From assembly GCA_013397865.1 (NCBI GenBank), contig VZTI01001288.1, positions 131,159 through 195,158 on the forward strand: DNA of 64,000 nt. The letters run 5' to 3'. The notes beneath the pieces are model-generated. The model was not told the origin of the DNA. It searched no databases and was given only the letters and a program-made list of their open reading frames with translations. Positions 36,881-49,080 of this stretch are shown piece after piece (the first letter of the stretch is position 1; each line of letters starts with the position of its first letter). A program made the translations under genes and the position numbers. The DNA comes from Struthidea cinerea (lineage: Eukaryota > Chordata > Aves > Passeriformes > Corcoracidae).

Positions 36881-39800
36881 GAGGCCTAGTTGCAGTGTCA
36901 TAAATATCCCTCTCTCCCTCTGGCAGGCAGAGCTGCAAAATGTCCCTGACTGACCTCCTGTGAGTCTATATAAGCACCAGGGCCACATAAGGACTTGGGC
37001 AATCCTGTATAGCTTCTATATTTTTTTGTGCAGTTCCATGCTGCATCCAGCCTCTGGTTGATCCGCTCATCAAAGCCTGGCTTTAAGTGTTTGTAAGCTC
37101 ACAGCAAAACCAGCAGCAAAAGTAAAAACCTGTCTTCTCCTTGAAATTTCTGTTCCAGGATCTTTTGTTCGCTGAACACTGGTTCAGGTCTCTGGGAAAT
37201 GCAAAGATCTGGGAGAGGCCTCAAGGGAAACAGTGTCCTTCACGTGTAGTCTTATTTCACTGGTCTTGGAAGACTGGCTGTTCTTGACCACTTACTACTC
37301 ACTAATGAATAAATGAACAGGAATGCAGCTGGAACAAGGACTGAACAGCCTGCACAAACTCCTGTGGACAAGCTTTCCGCCCCAAAGAACCTGCACATTG
37401 ATAACCGATTGACAAATGTATTATTTGTGTTGCCTGTGGGGGTGGAGAGCTGAAATTCTAGGAGGAAAAGGGGAGTCTGTGGTGGCTCCCCAAGTGATAT
37501 TTTTATGTCCTGAATCTGCAGCCAGATCCCCAGCTGCTGAGCACCAGCGAGACTCCATTGATGCACATTTTGCCCCGTGTTTAGGAAGGTCCTGTTTGGG
37601 CTGTCCCAAGGCTCTCCATGTCATTCCTTCTGCTTCTGCCCGGCTGCTCTGTCCTAACCCTGTGCCTGGGGTACACCAGACTTGCTTTGCTCTTTGGCCT
37701 CAGCCTTGTGTGTGCTGCCAGCTGTGCTGTGCTGCAGCGTCTGGTGGCACTGGAAACGGGAGTCCCACCAGCCACAGAGCCCACGCTGGGGCCACGCTGT
37801 GACCTTGCACCATCAGCAGGAGGGTGAGGTTCTGTGTGTGTGTGAGCCAACCAGGTGCTCTCAGCCCAAGCCCTGAACTTTTGCACCATGCTAAGGGGAA
37901 GGTGGATAATTTGGGGGTGGTGGGAAGCCTGAGAATACAGCGGCATTCCTGTATCCAGACTAGGTGGGGCAGCGACAAGGGGATATTAGCTCTCCTTAGC
38001 AGTCAGTGTCTGAAACTTCCTTGTATTGTTTGTCCAATGCTAAGAGCTTCCCCCCAACACTAAAAATAGCTTTTTGTTTGTAAGTTCACTTTGCATTCAC
38101 GCTTCCTCTCTCGGTTTTCTCAAGAGGTTCCTTGATATCTTTAAATTTGCTTGACCAACAGGAACAAAAGGCAGCAAAAGCCTCCCTGTGTGAAGATGGG
38201 GAGGTTTTCACCTCAGAAAGGGAGAGGGGGAGGCAGCTTTTAATATCTTTTTATATTTAGTGCAGGTTTGACGGGTGAGAACAAGCAACAGGTTCAGCCT
38301 TTATTCCGTTTACCCAGTGAGAACAGAAAGGGAATGCATTGTCCTCCTGGGATCCCAGGGAATAGTTGGCAGTGATACCACATAGTGAAAAAATGTTGTT
38401 CTCAAAAATACTCGAGCAACGACCAAGCAACAGCAAGCACAGTGACTCTCAGCTCTGCCCTTGGCAGCTGTTATCTGGACCAGATGTTGTGCTAAGTAAA
38501 AGGGAGATGCTGTTTTGTGGAACAGAGGGATATATATTATTTTCTGACATTATTGCTTGATTGATTTCTTTTAAAAATAATGCCTTGTAGAATGTTAATA
38601 AATAGCTGTTTATTTTGACAGCAGTGTCAAGAGCATGCTAATGTGTTATTGTTTGGACCGTGGACACTTAAGATGTATAAATGGAATTTGTGTTGCTGGT
38701 TCCAGGGAAGCAAGAGGGTTTTGCTCATGGTGGACCCAGTCCAGAGAATGTGCTTTACATATGGGTGTTTATATCTTGCTCTGCTTGTAAGAGTTCATTT
38801 GCCTGATGAAAGAGTATTTGCTAGCACTCTAGGAGCTGGCAGGGAGGTATTTATACCATTGTCAACTCTGATAAAAGTTTCAGATGTTACAAAAGGTCTT
38901 GGATTATATTGGGGGGAAAAAGAGAATTAATTAAATCTGAATTTCTTCTGAATTTGTTCGTGTTCAGAAGTGATCTGGCCTGCAGGCCTTGGAATCTGGA
39001 CTGATCTACTTGTTTTCTATTGCACTGAACCTGATTTGAAGCCAGGCAGCTCTGTCTGATCACAGGAGTGTGGAGCTCACTGTGGCACGGGAAACCAGGC
39101 TGTGCATCAGGTAAGGCAGCTCAGGCAGCGGTTGCTGTTGATGTGGAGCAGCGTAGACATGCCTGATAACTCACCCTGCCTGCAGGCAGATCCCAAAACT
39201 CGAATCCTGGCTGTGAGTGTACAATCAGAGGGCTAGAAAAGCCTCCTAAAGGGTCACCTCCTCCTCCTCTTGTTCTCTCAGATGTGGAGCAAAAGCAGCT
39301 GGTGATGGAGACCCTGAGGCAACCCTGTCCTTTCCTCACTGCCTGGGAAGTGTCTCCCACAGGCACAATCACAGCCTTTCTGGCTTCAGTTTGCTTCTTG
39401 AAGCGGCAGTGGGTGTGGTGGTGCTGCAGCACCAGTACTGAGTCCTTCTGGAAATGTTGCAGCTCCTTTGACTGCCTTCAGGTAGCAAATACTGCAGTGC
39501 AACCGCTGCCAGGCTGTTTCAGCATCTATAACCCCCAGGGGAAGGGAAAACAGATCTGTGCCACAGAGCCCATTGTTCATACAAAAAGCAGCCCTGGAGA
39601 CACGTGAATATCCGTTCTTTGGACAAGGAACATGTTCTCAAACCAACACCTGTGCTGGAGCAAGCGCCCAGCGTGTGGTTGGATCACCTCCACCTCTTTG
39701 AGGATGAGCCCTAAAGATACCACGAGCCAGAGCAGCAGGAAAAGTCACAGTCCTTTGCCTTTGTGACGTACTATGCATTGAAACAATACTTCCTCTGCAA

Positions 39801-42632
39801 AGGTCGTGGCACGGAGTCGTGCAAGAAGCCTTATCAACAAGTAGGCATGTTACATATGAAATGTAGGCCCTCCTACGTGTGAGAACGTTCCCTGAGACAT
39901 CACCTGAATTTATGTGGTGCTGGTAATAGGTGGATACATTTTCCACCAGGAATGAGTATAATAAAATCAGAATGCAACTGAAACTAAATGCTAAATGGAA
40001 TCATGAAATTCAAATAAAAACGAAGTGCTGGTGGGCTCCCATCTAAATCGGATTCAATTAAAGAAACTGTTGAGGCCAAAATTGCTCTTGAAGCAATTGT
40101 GAAGGACAGCCCAATAACGAGTCAACATTTGAATGAATTACTGTCCCTCGAATCACCCTGAATTCACACAAAGGAATGGCCTTTTCAGCTGGTGTTTCTG
40201 AATTATTCTACCTGTCTGCATGCATAGACTCAGGTTATTTTGGGCTGTGTGGGGCTGGTGCAAGGCTATGTCCAGGGAGGGTGTGCAGCAGAGCCTGATG
40301 AGATCCCTCAAGCCCCTCCAGATTTGGGTGCTTTGCACACTTCCAGGACAAAGCTCCACACAGCAGAGATTTTTTTCCTCCAGATAATAATGGAAAAAGA
40401 GGTTGCTGAGACCAAATGATCTTTAATCCATCTGCCACGTGCAGCTTAAGGATGTGGCAACTCTGCCCTGGGTGCTGTTATCCCCGAACGTGTTTTTGCC
40501 TGGGCTCCTAGCAGTGCCTTGAGATGAGTGATCTCTGACTTCCACAGGAACAGTGTCTTAATGAACTACTGTTTCAAAACATGCTTTTTTATTCAGGTGG
40601 GAATCTGCCAGGATTTCTTTATTTATGCTTTCTCTTGGCATTTCCTTGCAGTCGTAATTACGTAAAATGTTTGGTAAGGAATTTTCTGACTAGGTTTTTG
40701 TAATCAGAAAATGTTAATCTAAGATAACCTGCCTGTGTTTGTATGTACAAGGACTGGTTCAGTAAATCTCCCAGGCCTGAAAACATTTCCAAGTGGTTTC
40801 AAATATGGAAAGCATGAGATCTGTATATATTTGTTTTTTTACAGTTTTATCTTGCTTTGCTCTTGCCTGTAGCATTAAAAACAGAATGAACATTTCAGCT
40901 GATCCACACCATTTCCCCTCTTGAGATGATCCCTTTGCAAGGATCTTGGAGCTCTGGTTTTCCATTCCACCTCAGGGCAGTAAAGCACTCCCCTGCCTCT
41001 GGTCTTGTGTGAGCAGGAAGATTTACTGGAGCTTTCTGACAACTCAATCTGAGCTCCAGTTAGGTGGAAGAAAACCTCACTGCAGGGACATGTCAGCTGA
41101 CTACAGCACCATTTACCACTGTGTTTTTAGTGCATTTCTGGTTGTCAGAACAATCACACAGTTCTGCACGCTTTCAGACACTCCTTGTTCCCAGAATGGA
41201 GCAGTGGCCCCTCTTTCCGGTGGAAAACCCACCCTTTTTCCCTTTAACCTCTTTATCATGGATCCTAAAACTGGTTTTGAGGGACCAGATCTGTTGGGAG
41301 GCCATGGGAGCAAAACCAGGAAGAAATAAAAAAGGTAAAATGTGATGTACTGGGATATCCTGGCTTTACCTGTCCCACGAGATCGTCAAACACTCCAGTT
41401 GCCAGAGGACAGAAACAGATACATGGAAAATAGCAGAGCCCTTACAAATGACTGGAGTTTGGGGGGACAGGGTTAGAAGGGAAGTGAAAGGAGGAGGGAG
41501 AAGAAACCCTGCATGAAAAAGACTGTGCTAACCTAGACATGTTTGAATCAAGCCAAACATTTGTGGAGCCAGGTGTTTTCCAGAGAACCACAGCTCCTCT
41601 GTGCACCTGAGTGACCAATGCCAGCTGAAATGACTGTTTCCTCTGGAGGAAATGGTTTGCTTTCTGTGAAGGCCTGAGCATATTCTGCCCTGGTCTGAGT
41701 GCCAGCACATGCTGAGTATTAAAGCAGTGGGCAAGACAAAGACTTTCTGGACAGAAACCCTTCCCTGACTCCATGGAGCCCACCGGCTGTCCCAGGGGAT
41801 GGCACAGCTGGCCACAGACAGCAGCTCTGGATGCACCAGAGCTCAACCAAGAGGAAAAACATCACATCTTGCAAAGGGAATTCAGCACTGGGAGCTTTCT
41901 GGGTTGCATCTGCACCCTGCTGAAGCTGGTGGACATGAGGTCAAACACGTCTACGTGTGCTGGTGCGGAGGGGAAGGACAACGCCGTGCTATCCAGCAGG
42001 GATAATCACTCGGGTCATACGGACCATCCCCGGGAAGAAAGATGAACTTGCATTTTTCTCCAGTGATGATGGTGATGTCATGAAATGGTAAACAAAGTAC
42101 TTCATCCTTTCTCCTTTTCTTCACTCAGTTCCAGGAGCTGTGCAGGGTTTTCTGCCAGAAAGCTGACTTTTCTCCTGGCTGAGGCTCGAGAGCCCATCAG
42201 TGCCGAAACATCGCTGGAATGTTCTGTCCTGCACACACGGGGGAACAAAAACCTCCCTGGAGGGGGAAACACTAACCTAAGAGCTACAGGCTTTGTTTCT
42301 GTACCTGTCACAGTTATTTATTATTTCAGGCAACTTCTGAATTTATATAGTGCTCCTGAAAAGTGGTGCTGAGCCCTGAATAAGCAGATGAATGGACTCT
42401 CAGCACCTCAGTGTTCATTTTGGCCAGAAAACGGAAAGCACTGTGATGGAACAGAAGGTATAGCATCTGAAGTTACTGGGTCATGTAGCAACAGCCAGGG
42501 ATGCTTTTATTTCCCACTGGTACAGCTTTGAAAGCAGCTGGTCTGGGGGCTGAATTTAAGCGCGGTGTGTTTGCAATTAGTTGTTGTTGACTTTGCTGAA
42601 ATGTGCCTCGTCCAAACAAAACTGTGTGGAGA

Positions 42633-42688
42633 GTGTGCATGTGCACACAGTGCTCGTACACATGTGCACCCACACACACACACACACA
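42633..42688. repeat. Alternating purine-pyrimidine tract ending in (CA)9
   Basis: A GTGTGCATGTGCACACA run at 42633-42649 and a second alternating run precede nine CA units at 42671-42688. Such sequence can adopt left-handed Z-DNA and is typically length-polymorphic. No gene is attached to it. Confidence 0.85.
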
Positions 42689-44583
42689 TTCTGGAACCAG
42701 GCCACTCCGAAACGCAACCTCAGTTTGGTACAACGCTGTTGCTTCCCTGCTTGGGTCGGTATCCTGCTTGGGTTTGGGTACCAACATCCTTCTCTCTCCT
42801 GTCACTGCCTGACCCTCATGAAAGCTGTGTTCCCAGAGTACTTTTCCCACCAGGAACAGACGTCAGAGGAGCTGGGATGAGGTCCAGCCTGGTGCCCTCT
42901 GCTCCTGTTGCTTACCCTCTGCTGGCTGTGCTCCTTCCTTCTCCTTGCTCTCCACTTGCTGCCGGTGCTTCGGGATAAAGTGACTCAGCAGAGAATGGCA
43001 GAGAACAAGGTGACTCAGACACATCTGTCAGCACTCAGGAAAGGGCTCAGACTTCTTGGAACCTGCTTTTAGTATCTCTCAGTATGCCTAATATGGCCTT
43101 GAATCTATTTCTTGGTTTTATGGGAAATGTGGGTGGCATTAGTCTCCGTGAAGCTGGAGGCTCAGGACATCAGAAGAGTTAGTCTTGGGATGGATGTGTG
43201 AATGGAGAAGGGATGTGGGACTTCTGCTCTGCAGGGCTGTGGAGGTCTCAAGACCCATAAAATATTCCCAGTATTCTCCATCCCACCTAGAGAGCCAGCC
43301 TTTCTGTCCTCCCAGCAGTTCCCAGTGACAAGGGGCATTTGCAATGGGGAATCAGGCACAGAAATATTGGTGTTCTGGTGCTTCTTGTGGGTGGTGGGAT
43401 GCATGAGGAAGCCAGGGGTTGCTCATGAGGGATGAATCCCAAACATGTGCATGTTTCCTCACGGTGTTTGCTGGCAGCTGTGGAGGTACTGCTCTCCATC
43501 AGGGAGGTGTGAGAATACCAGAAACCAGCTCCTTGTCTGAGTCAGGCAATTGTGAGATGGGAAATCTTGTTTCCGTAAAATTCTCCGACACTGGCTCTTG
43601 ACAGGTGCAGTTTAGCCAAGAAAAGTATGTCTACTCACACATCTTCACATCTCCTGCTTCTGACTGTGGAATAGGCGTGTTAAAGGTGGGGGTTTTGGTC
43701 AAAGCCTCCGTGTGTTCGTGCTTAGGGTGGAAAAAATGAAGCTGTTCACACCTCACAACATTTTTTCATGTTACATAGCTGCAAAGCAGCGAAAAGAAAT
43801 GCATTTCTCTGTCATGCATACGTGACAGTGCTAATTCAGCCTTGGGTACCTCCTCAGTTTTGTGCTGGGTCAGTGGCTGGATTTTTGCTCTCATCTCAAA
43901 TTCAGACCTGCTCAAAGGACATAGCTTGGAGAGGAAAAGGTAATTTAACTGGGAAATATGGTTTGCCCTAAAGTTTCCAGAAAACTCTGATAGTCAGCAC
44001 ATATTCAACTCTCTCCCCTTGACAACTTGAGATAAATGTCACCAAATCTACAGGGCCCACTCAGCCAAGAAGCAACAACAGTCTCTTATATGACAGAAGC
44101 TGTGGTCAAGGAAGAAGATCTATTTTTTTGGAATAATGTCATATTCAAGTAACCCTTCCCTTTTGATAATTTTTAATTATATAACAAAAAACTGAAGTGG
44201 AAAAGTCAAGGGGAGTGAGAAAAACCTCTCGACGACATTTTGAGTGGGTTGGGCCTTTCAAATTCAAGCTGGAACATGGTCAGGGTGGGGAGTCTGAAAA
44301 ACTCAGATTTGAAAAAAAACCCCTGGAATTTATTAATCAAAGCCCTTTTTTTTTTTTCCCCAGGAAAAACACCGTTAAAAACACGAAGCTGTAGTGAATA
44401 AAAACGTCTGAGTCAGCCAAAAGCATGAAATGAACCCTGTGATGCTATTTGAAATATGTCGGTGGCATGCGTAGAACTATTTACCTTTCTACTCCAGTGA
44501 GTTTATAAAACAATTAAGAGGTGTGCTGGAAGTCATGAGATGAAACATGGGCAATAGATAAAAAAGTTGAAATTGTTTAAAAT

Positions 44584-44615
44584 GAAAAAAAAGAAGAAAA
44601 AAAGAAAAGGAAAGA
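44584..44615 (+). repeat. 32-base A-rich polypurine tract
   Basis: Every base from 44584 to 44615 is A or G, mostly A-runs broken by single G or GG. A T12 tract lies 230 bp upstream at 44346-44357. It could be a triplex-prone or low-complexity tract; I see no retroposon body beside it. Confidence 0.85.
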
Positions 44616-45660
44616 CATGTAAGGAAAGGAATAGGTCCCTGTTGAAAACTGATGGAAGCTCCATCATTTGGATCATTTGAAACTGGGCTGCACACTTCAC
44701 TAAAATATATGCTAAGGGAAACAGCTGTAGGTTTGTTTCCCCAGGGAGGGGCAAGACGACCTAATATATCTTCTTAATTTCATTTCTAATTTCTATGCTT
44801 CAAATCATGTAGACAAACCTTGAAATATAACCTGCAGCCTGCTAATTCCTTCCTTTCTTCCTGTCAAGAGAGAGATGTTGAGTTGAAGGCAATTGCCCAA
44901 GATTTTTGACTATTATTTTTAGCCTGGTTTCCTAAGGAAATGAAGCTTATGTGAACATAGTGTCACCGTGTCTGCCTGCCAGTCCCTTCTTTTTTCCTCT
45001 TCCCCCAGGAAGTTCTTGGCCAAATTTCAACAAAACTTAGGATGGGGCTGGGGACTAAAAAGATATTTCAGTTCTTCAAGATTTACGGCTAGAGGAAGCT
45101 GTGGTGGGAAGGAAGTGATGTGTAACATCATTAGACAGAGACTGCTTTGAATAAACCTGGGTTTAACATGCAAAAACCCACTGTGAGTCCCAGGAAACTA
45201 GTGGCCTTCTGGCAAAGCAGTTCCATGGATTAGCTGAGATTTTGGTGGAGACTGGGCTGTGCTGGGACCATTTTTCTGGAGCAGCAGCTTCTCGCTGGTT
45301 GCGGTTGCGTGGCTTCCTCTGCTGTGCTAAAGCTTTCCTGCCCTTTTTAGGGTCTCTCTGGGAGTGCTGGGGTGAACCACTGGCAATGAGGCTCTGCCTC
45401 ACGGCCTTCAGGCCAGGAATCAAACCTTCTCGATTCTCCCAGGAGGGCTTTTCCCCCTAACTCCTCCTTTGAAGTCCCCTCACCCCAGGCCCAAGGAAGC
45501 TGATGTCATCAGAGGATGGGGGGCCGTGGCTCCTCTGGGGCAGTTCCCACCTTTGGAGGAAGGAAGTTCCTCGGGGCAGTGCTGTTTATCTGTCGGCCCC
45601 CAGAGAGCTGGGCTGAGAAATGGCGTGGCTTTCTGAGAGCTGTGGATCTTAGATTCCCCC

Positions 45661-45900
45661 CTTGCTGTGCTTTCGTCGTGCAGGTGGCTGCCGGGGCACC
45701 GCTCGCTGGTGGCAGCGGCAGAGTGCTGGGGCCCGCTGCCTTTAATTACTTTTGCACCTTGCTTGTGGAATTCGCGCCGCAGAAACACAAAGCCTCGTGC
45801 AAGCCCGTTTCTGCGGGTTGATTGAGGAAGAAAAGCCCAGCAAACGACCTCCCTCCGGATTAGTGAGGGCAAGGAGCCAGCGCAGCTCTGCGAGGAGGAA
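45661..45900. promoter_or_regulatory. CpG-island-like segment
   Basis: By hand count this 240-bp stretch has 17 CpGs and about 60% G+C, giving an observed/expected CpG ratio near 0.8, far above the rest of the window. A few more CpGs lie just upstream at 45.53-45.63 kb. It contains TTTAATTA and TTCGCGCCGC strings, and no TATA box. No exon can be paired with it. A plus-strand open frame of 166 codons (45752-46252) and a minus-strand one of 130 codons (45480-45872) cross it without recognisable domains. It may be a promoter of an unseen transcript, an enhancer or a conserved unmethylated element. The count is direct; the role is inference. Confidence 0.5.
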
Positions 45901-48900
45901 AAGGTGGGACTTGCTGCTTCAGAGGATGCGAAGGAAGGGGCCCTGGCCCCAGGCTGGAAGCCCTGTTACCGAGCTCGGAATTTGCCCCTGTGCTGGAGAG
46001 GAGATCAATGGAGAATCAGAGCAGGAAGGATGGAGAGGTTCTCAGACCATCCTGCCTGAGTTTACCTACAGGTTACTGACACAAGCCTGCAGAAAAGGGC
46101 AGGGCAGGGGAATACAACTTGCCCCAACAGGTTCCCCTTTGCGGCGAGGGGTGGCACATACTTGGCATGGGGTTGTTCAGGTGACCCTTGCCTGTGAGGT
46201 AACTCTGGCTCTGCTCTGGCTCTGCTGGGTGCTGCAGTCAGCCCCACGATGACAGCAGGTCAGCCAGTCTGTGACAATACCCCAGGCTCACATGAGGCAA
46301 ACATTAGGCTCAGTACCATTGGAAGGGAAGGGTGAACTGCCTAAATGCACCTTGCCTGCAGCCTCCAGGCAAACCCAGGGAGACTGTTTTTTAGGTTAAA
46401 AGAAACACTTTCTGCCATCACATCCCCAGAGTGTGGTGTAACTACGACCTTGGGTACCCACCCCCCCGGTGGGCCCACATCAGGCAGGACCAAAACCCTT
46501 GAGATCCAGCTATAAACCCCCACACGAAGCAGGAGCCTGCCATGGATGTGGGCAGCAGGTCATGCCAGAATCCCAGGAATGGCTGCATGTCTGGCTGGGG
46601 ATTATCTCTGACAAGAAACTCACTTTGCAGCCGAGAGGACGCATGTCAGGCAGGAATGTGCTGTTGGATGGGCTCAGAGCAGCCAGAGCTTTCCCCTCAC
46701 CACATGGTGTCTTGGCCTCCTTTTCGATATTGAATAGCCTGATCCTTCTTGTAGCTTTCCTCTATCCCAGGTAAAGACTTCAGGGAATTCGGTGTGAGGT
46801 CTCTCCTCTCCAGCAGGAGGAATGTGCTGACACACAGATATCACTGACTGGCAGCCTACTCTGGAAACACAGTTGTTCAAGCCAAGAGGTTTCTTTTGCT
46901 GGTGTAGTTTATCGGTGCTACCCAAACAAAATTAACTATATGAGAAAGAAACTAATAAATCCCTCCTTTTGTAGTGCTGCACCCACACGAGGGGCTTTCT
47001 GTTGGCGCAGCTCTCTCTCTTGTAGGAATGATGTTTTTGTTTTTTCACACTCCTGGCTGGCATAATTAAGCTTACAAAACTTCCTTGTGCAGACTAGCCC
47101 TAGCAGAAAAAGAGTCAGCTTGCTTCAGGAGCACTTCCACGCACCAGTGAGAATTGCTGTTGTCTTGAGGTAGTGCATTTGGTGTGTTTTCCACCACTGT
47201 AAAAGATTTCCCACAGTGCAGAGAAAAAAGCAAGACTAAAAGCTCTGGTTTGTCCAGTTATTTTTGTTGATCCCTCATACCTTGAGTGTGTGCGTAGAAC
47301 TTGATCACAAATTGCCATAGCACCGAGATTTGGGCATTGGTGATATTTACCTGCAGTTATTCAGGTGGATGAAGAAGTGTGGGAAGAATACCATGACCTG
47401 GTGATTGTGCTTCTTTCAGTCTGTTAATTGGATGTGCCATGTAAAAAAAATCTGGAGCAATTTGTTGTTCCACAGAGCGTTGAATCAATGTGTTTAAATT
47501 ACATGCTGCCCCTCATCCCTCATCCCGAGGGCGTTGTGCCAGTAGGGATTTTTTGTCCTTTTGCTGAAAACACAGCGGTGGCTGGTGAGGACGTGTGATG
47601 TTTCACATCAGCCAGGGAGGAATAGCCACGTTTGGGATGGGTTTGCTTGGGAAATGAGGCTGTCACTTTCTGTGAGGAGCAGAAAGTACCACAGGAGAAT
47701 GCCATTAATGAAGACAAGCAGATGTGATACCTGGGGACAGCATCATGTAAGCTGCAGTGTTCTGGTCTGTGGATAAAGAGAGTGCCCTGGAACCTTACGC
47801 ACTTCATGGACGTCCTGTATAGGATGTCCCTTATCCAGCTGCCTGACTTGAGATGGGTTTTTCTGGCTGGTAAAAACGGTTGTTTCCAGGCAGAGCCCTC
47901 CAATCACCTCACAGGCTGTCCCAGGTTGTTCTTCCCACCCCTTCATTCCTTCTTTCCCTTCGTGTGACCAAGCAGCCCCATGAAGGCCACCAGGCAGGGC
48001 TCTGAGGACCACCACAGGCACTCTGTGGTGAGCAGGACCAAGCCTAAAAGATACTGCCTGGCTTTGAGGCCGAGTGGTCAGCCTCTGTATGCTGAGACAG
48101 AGGGGTTATTTAGATAATGTGCTACTGGATGAAAAAAGTTTATCTCCCCCTTTGAGGACAGAGTTTCAGACTCACTAAATTATGCTCAGCGTGGGTATTT
48201 AGGCTCAGTTCTGCAATACAGCATTGCACCCTGAGGAACGGTGCCTCCCACTTTGTTGTGATATTAATCTTGGAAGCCAAACAAAATCCTTGACAAAAGA
48301 TCAATTTAGTGCATCTCCTTTGTCTTGGCAGAAGACAAACTGGAGCTGCAACATCTGTTTTTTCTGAAGGGACAGTACTTTTCCACTCTTGGTTTTCTCT
48401 GGCAGCCGCGTGCCGCCTGAAAGGCTGAAGTCAAGTACTTGTCAGTGGTACCTCTGACACTGAGCAGGATAAGGGGACTTAGAGATGGCTTAATATTTCA
48501 AAGCACAGGGCAGATTTTAATTATCTTTGCCATTATTGCCCTCAGCCCACCAACGAGTGTGGGTAAGCCATGGGGAGAAATAGAGAATCAGGCAAACACT
48601 TTCATTTAGCAGAAAAAAGCATTGTTAGAAGTAGGGGCTGAAAGAAGAATCCCCAAAAAATTCGAATGGGAAATGAAACTTGAATGCTCAGTAGGGATGG
48701 GAATTAATCACAGGGGGTAATCACAGAGGGGAAAATACCAAGGGAACTGCTGGCTTTTCTCCATCTCTTGATGTTTCAGATGAAGATAAGTTGTTCTTCT
48801 GTAAGAGATGGAGAGATATATATTGGTCAAACATAGGCAATTGGCCATGATTCAGGCACAACTGAGAGAAATTAAAGGTTTTTTTGATATAGAGAAGCCA

Positions 48901-48939
48901 GACCAGACTCTTCTTTGTAGAGCTTTAAGCTCCATAAAT
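45901..48939. other. Non-coding sequence, no gene seen
   Basis: Only small structures are visible. There is an 11-bp tandem duplication CTCTGGCTCTG at 46203-46224. Two 10-bp palindromes, TGGGTACCCA at 46451-46460 and GTGGGCCCAC at 46469-46478, are separated by a C-rich spacer. A 9-bp stem with one G-T pair and a GTAT loop lies at 47808-47829. The longest open frame, 127 codons on the minus strand at 47520-47903, has no recognisable domain. Confidence 0.6.
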
Positions 48940-49080
48940 CCACAATGTTAACTGTTCTCCCTACTTTATCTAAGGAAAAACCCAAACTGGCAGGTGATAC
49001 AAGTTGCCCAAGGCCATATAAGAAATTAATGGCAGCATCAGGAATATAACTCAAGCTTTCCTGGCTTTCTGCCTGGTTCT
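48940..49080 (-). mobile_element. MIR-type SINE relic, minus orientation
   Basis: The blocks 'tatctaaggaaaaacccaaa', 'caagttgcccaaggccatat', 'aagaaattaatggcagcatc' and 'aggaatataactcaagcttt' follow the reverse complement of the MIR core ('cagatgaggaaactgaggc', 'acttgcccaaggtcacaca', 'gctagtaagtggcagagcc', 'aggattcgaacccaggtct'). Divergence is similar to that of the other MIR relics here. The trailing 'cctggctttctgcctggtt' may be the continuation of the element. Ends are approximate. Confidence 0.7.

Larger units (their letters stand above)
36881..45660. other. Non-coding sequence, no gene or repeat family recognised
   Basis: Nearly 9 kb without a recognisable CR1, MIR or LTR. A GC-richer patch at 37.2-38.0 kb yields overlapping frames of up to 128 codons on both strands, and 42.5-43.0 kb yields one of 137 codons; translations are cysteine- or proline-rich in a way typical of GC-rich chance frames. 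AT-rich stretches such as 39.95-40.16 kb have very few open frames and could be conserved non-coding DNA, which cannot be tested here. A minor CpG cluster (8 CpGs) lies at about 41948-42035. Confidence 0.55.
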
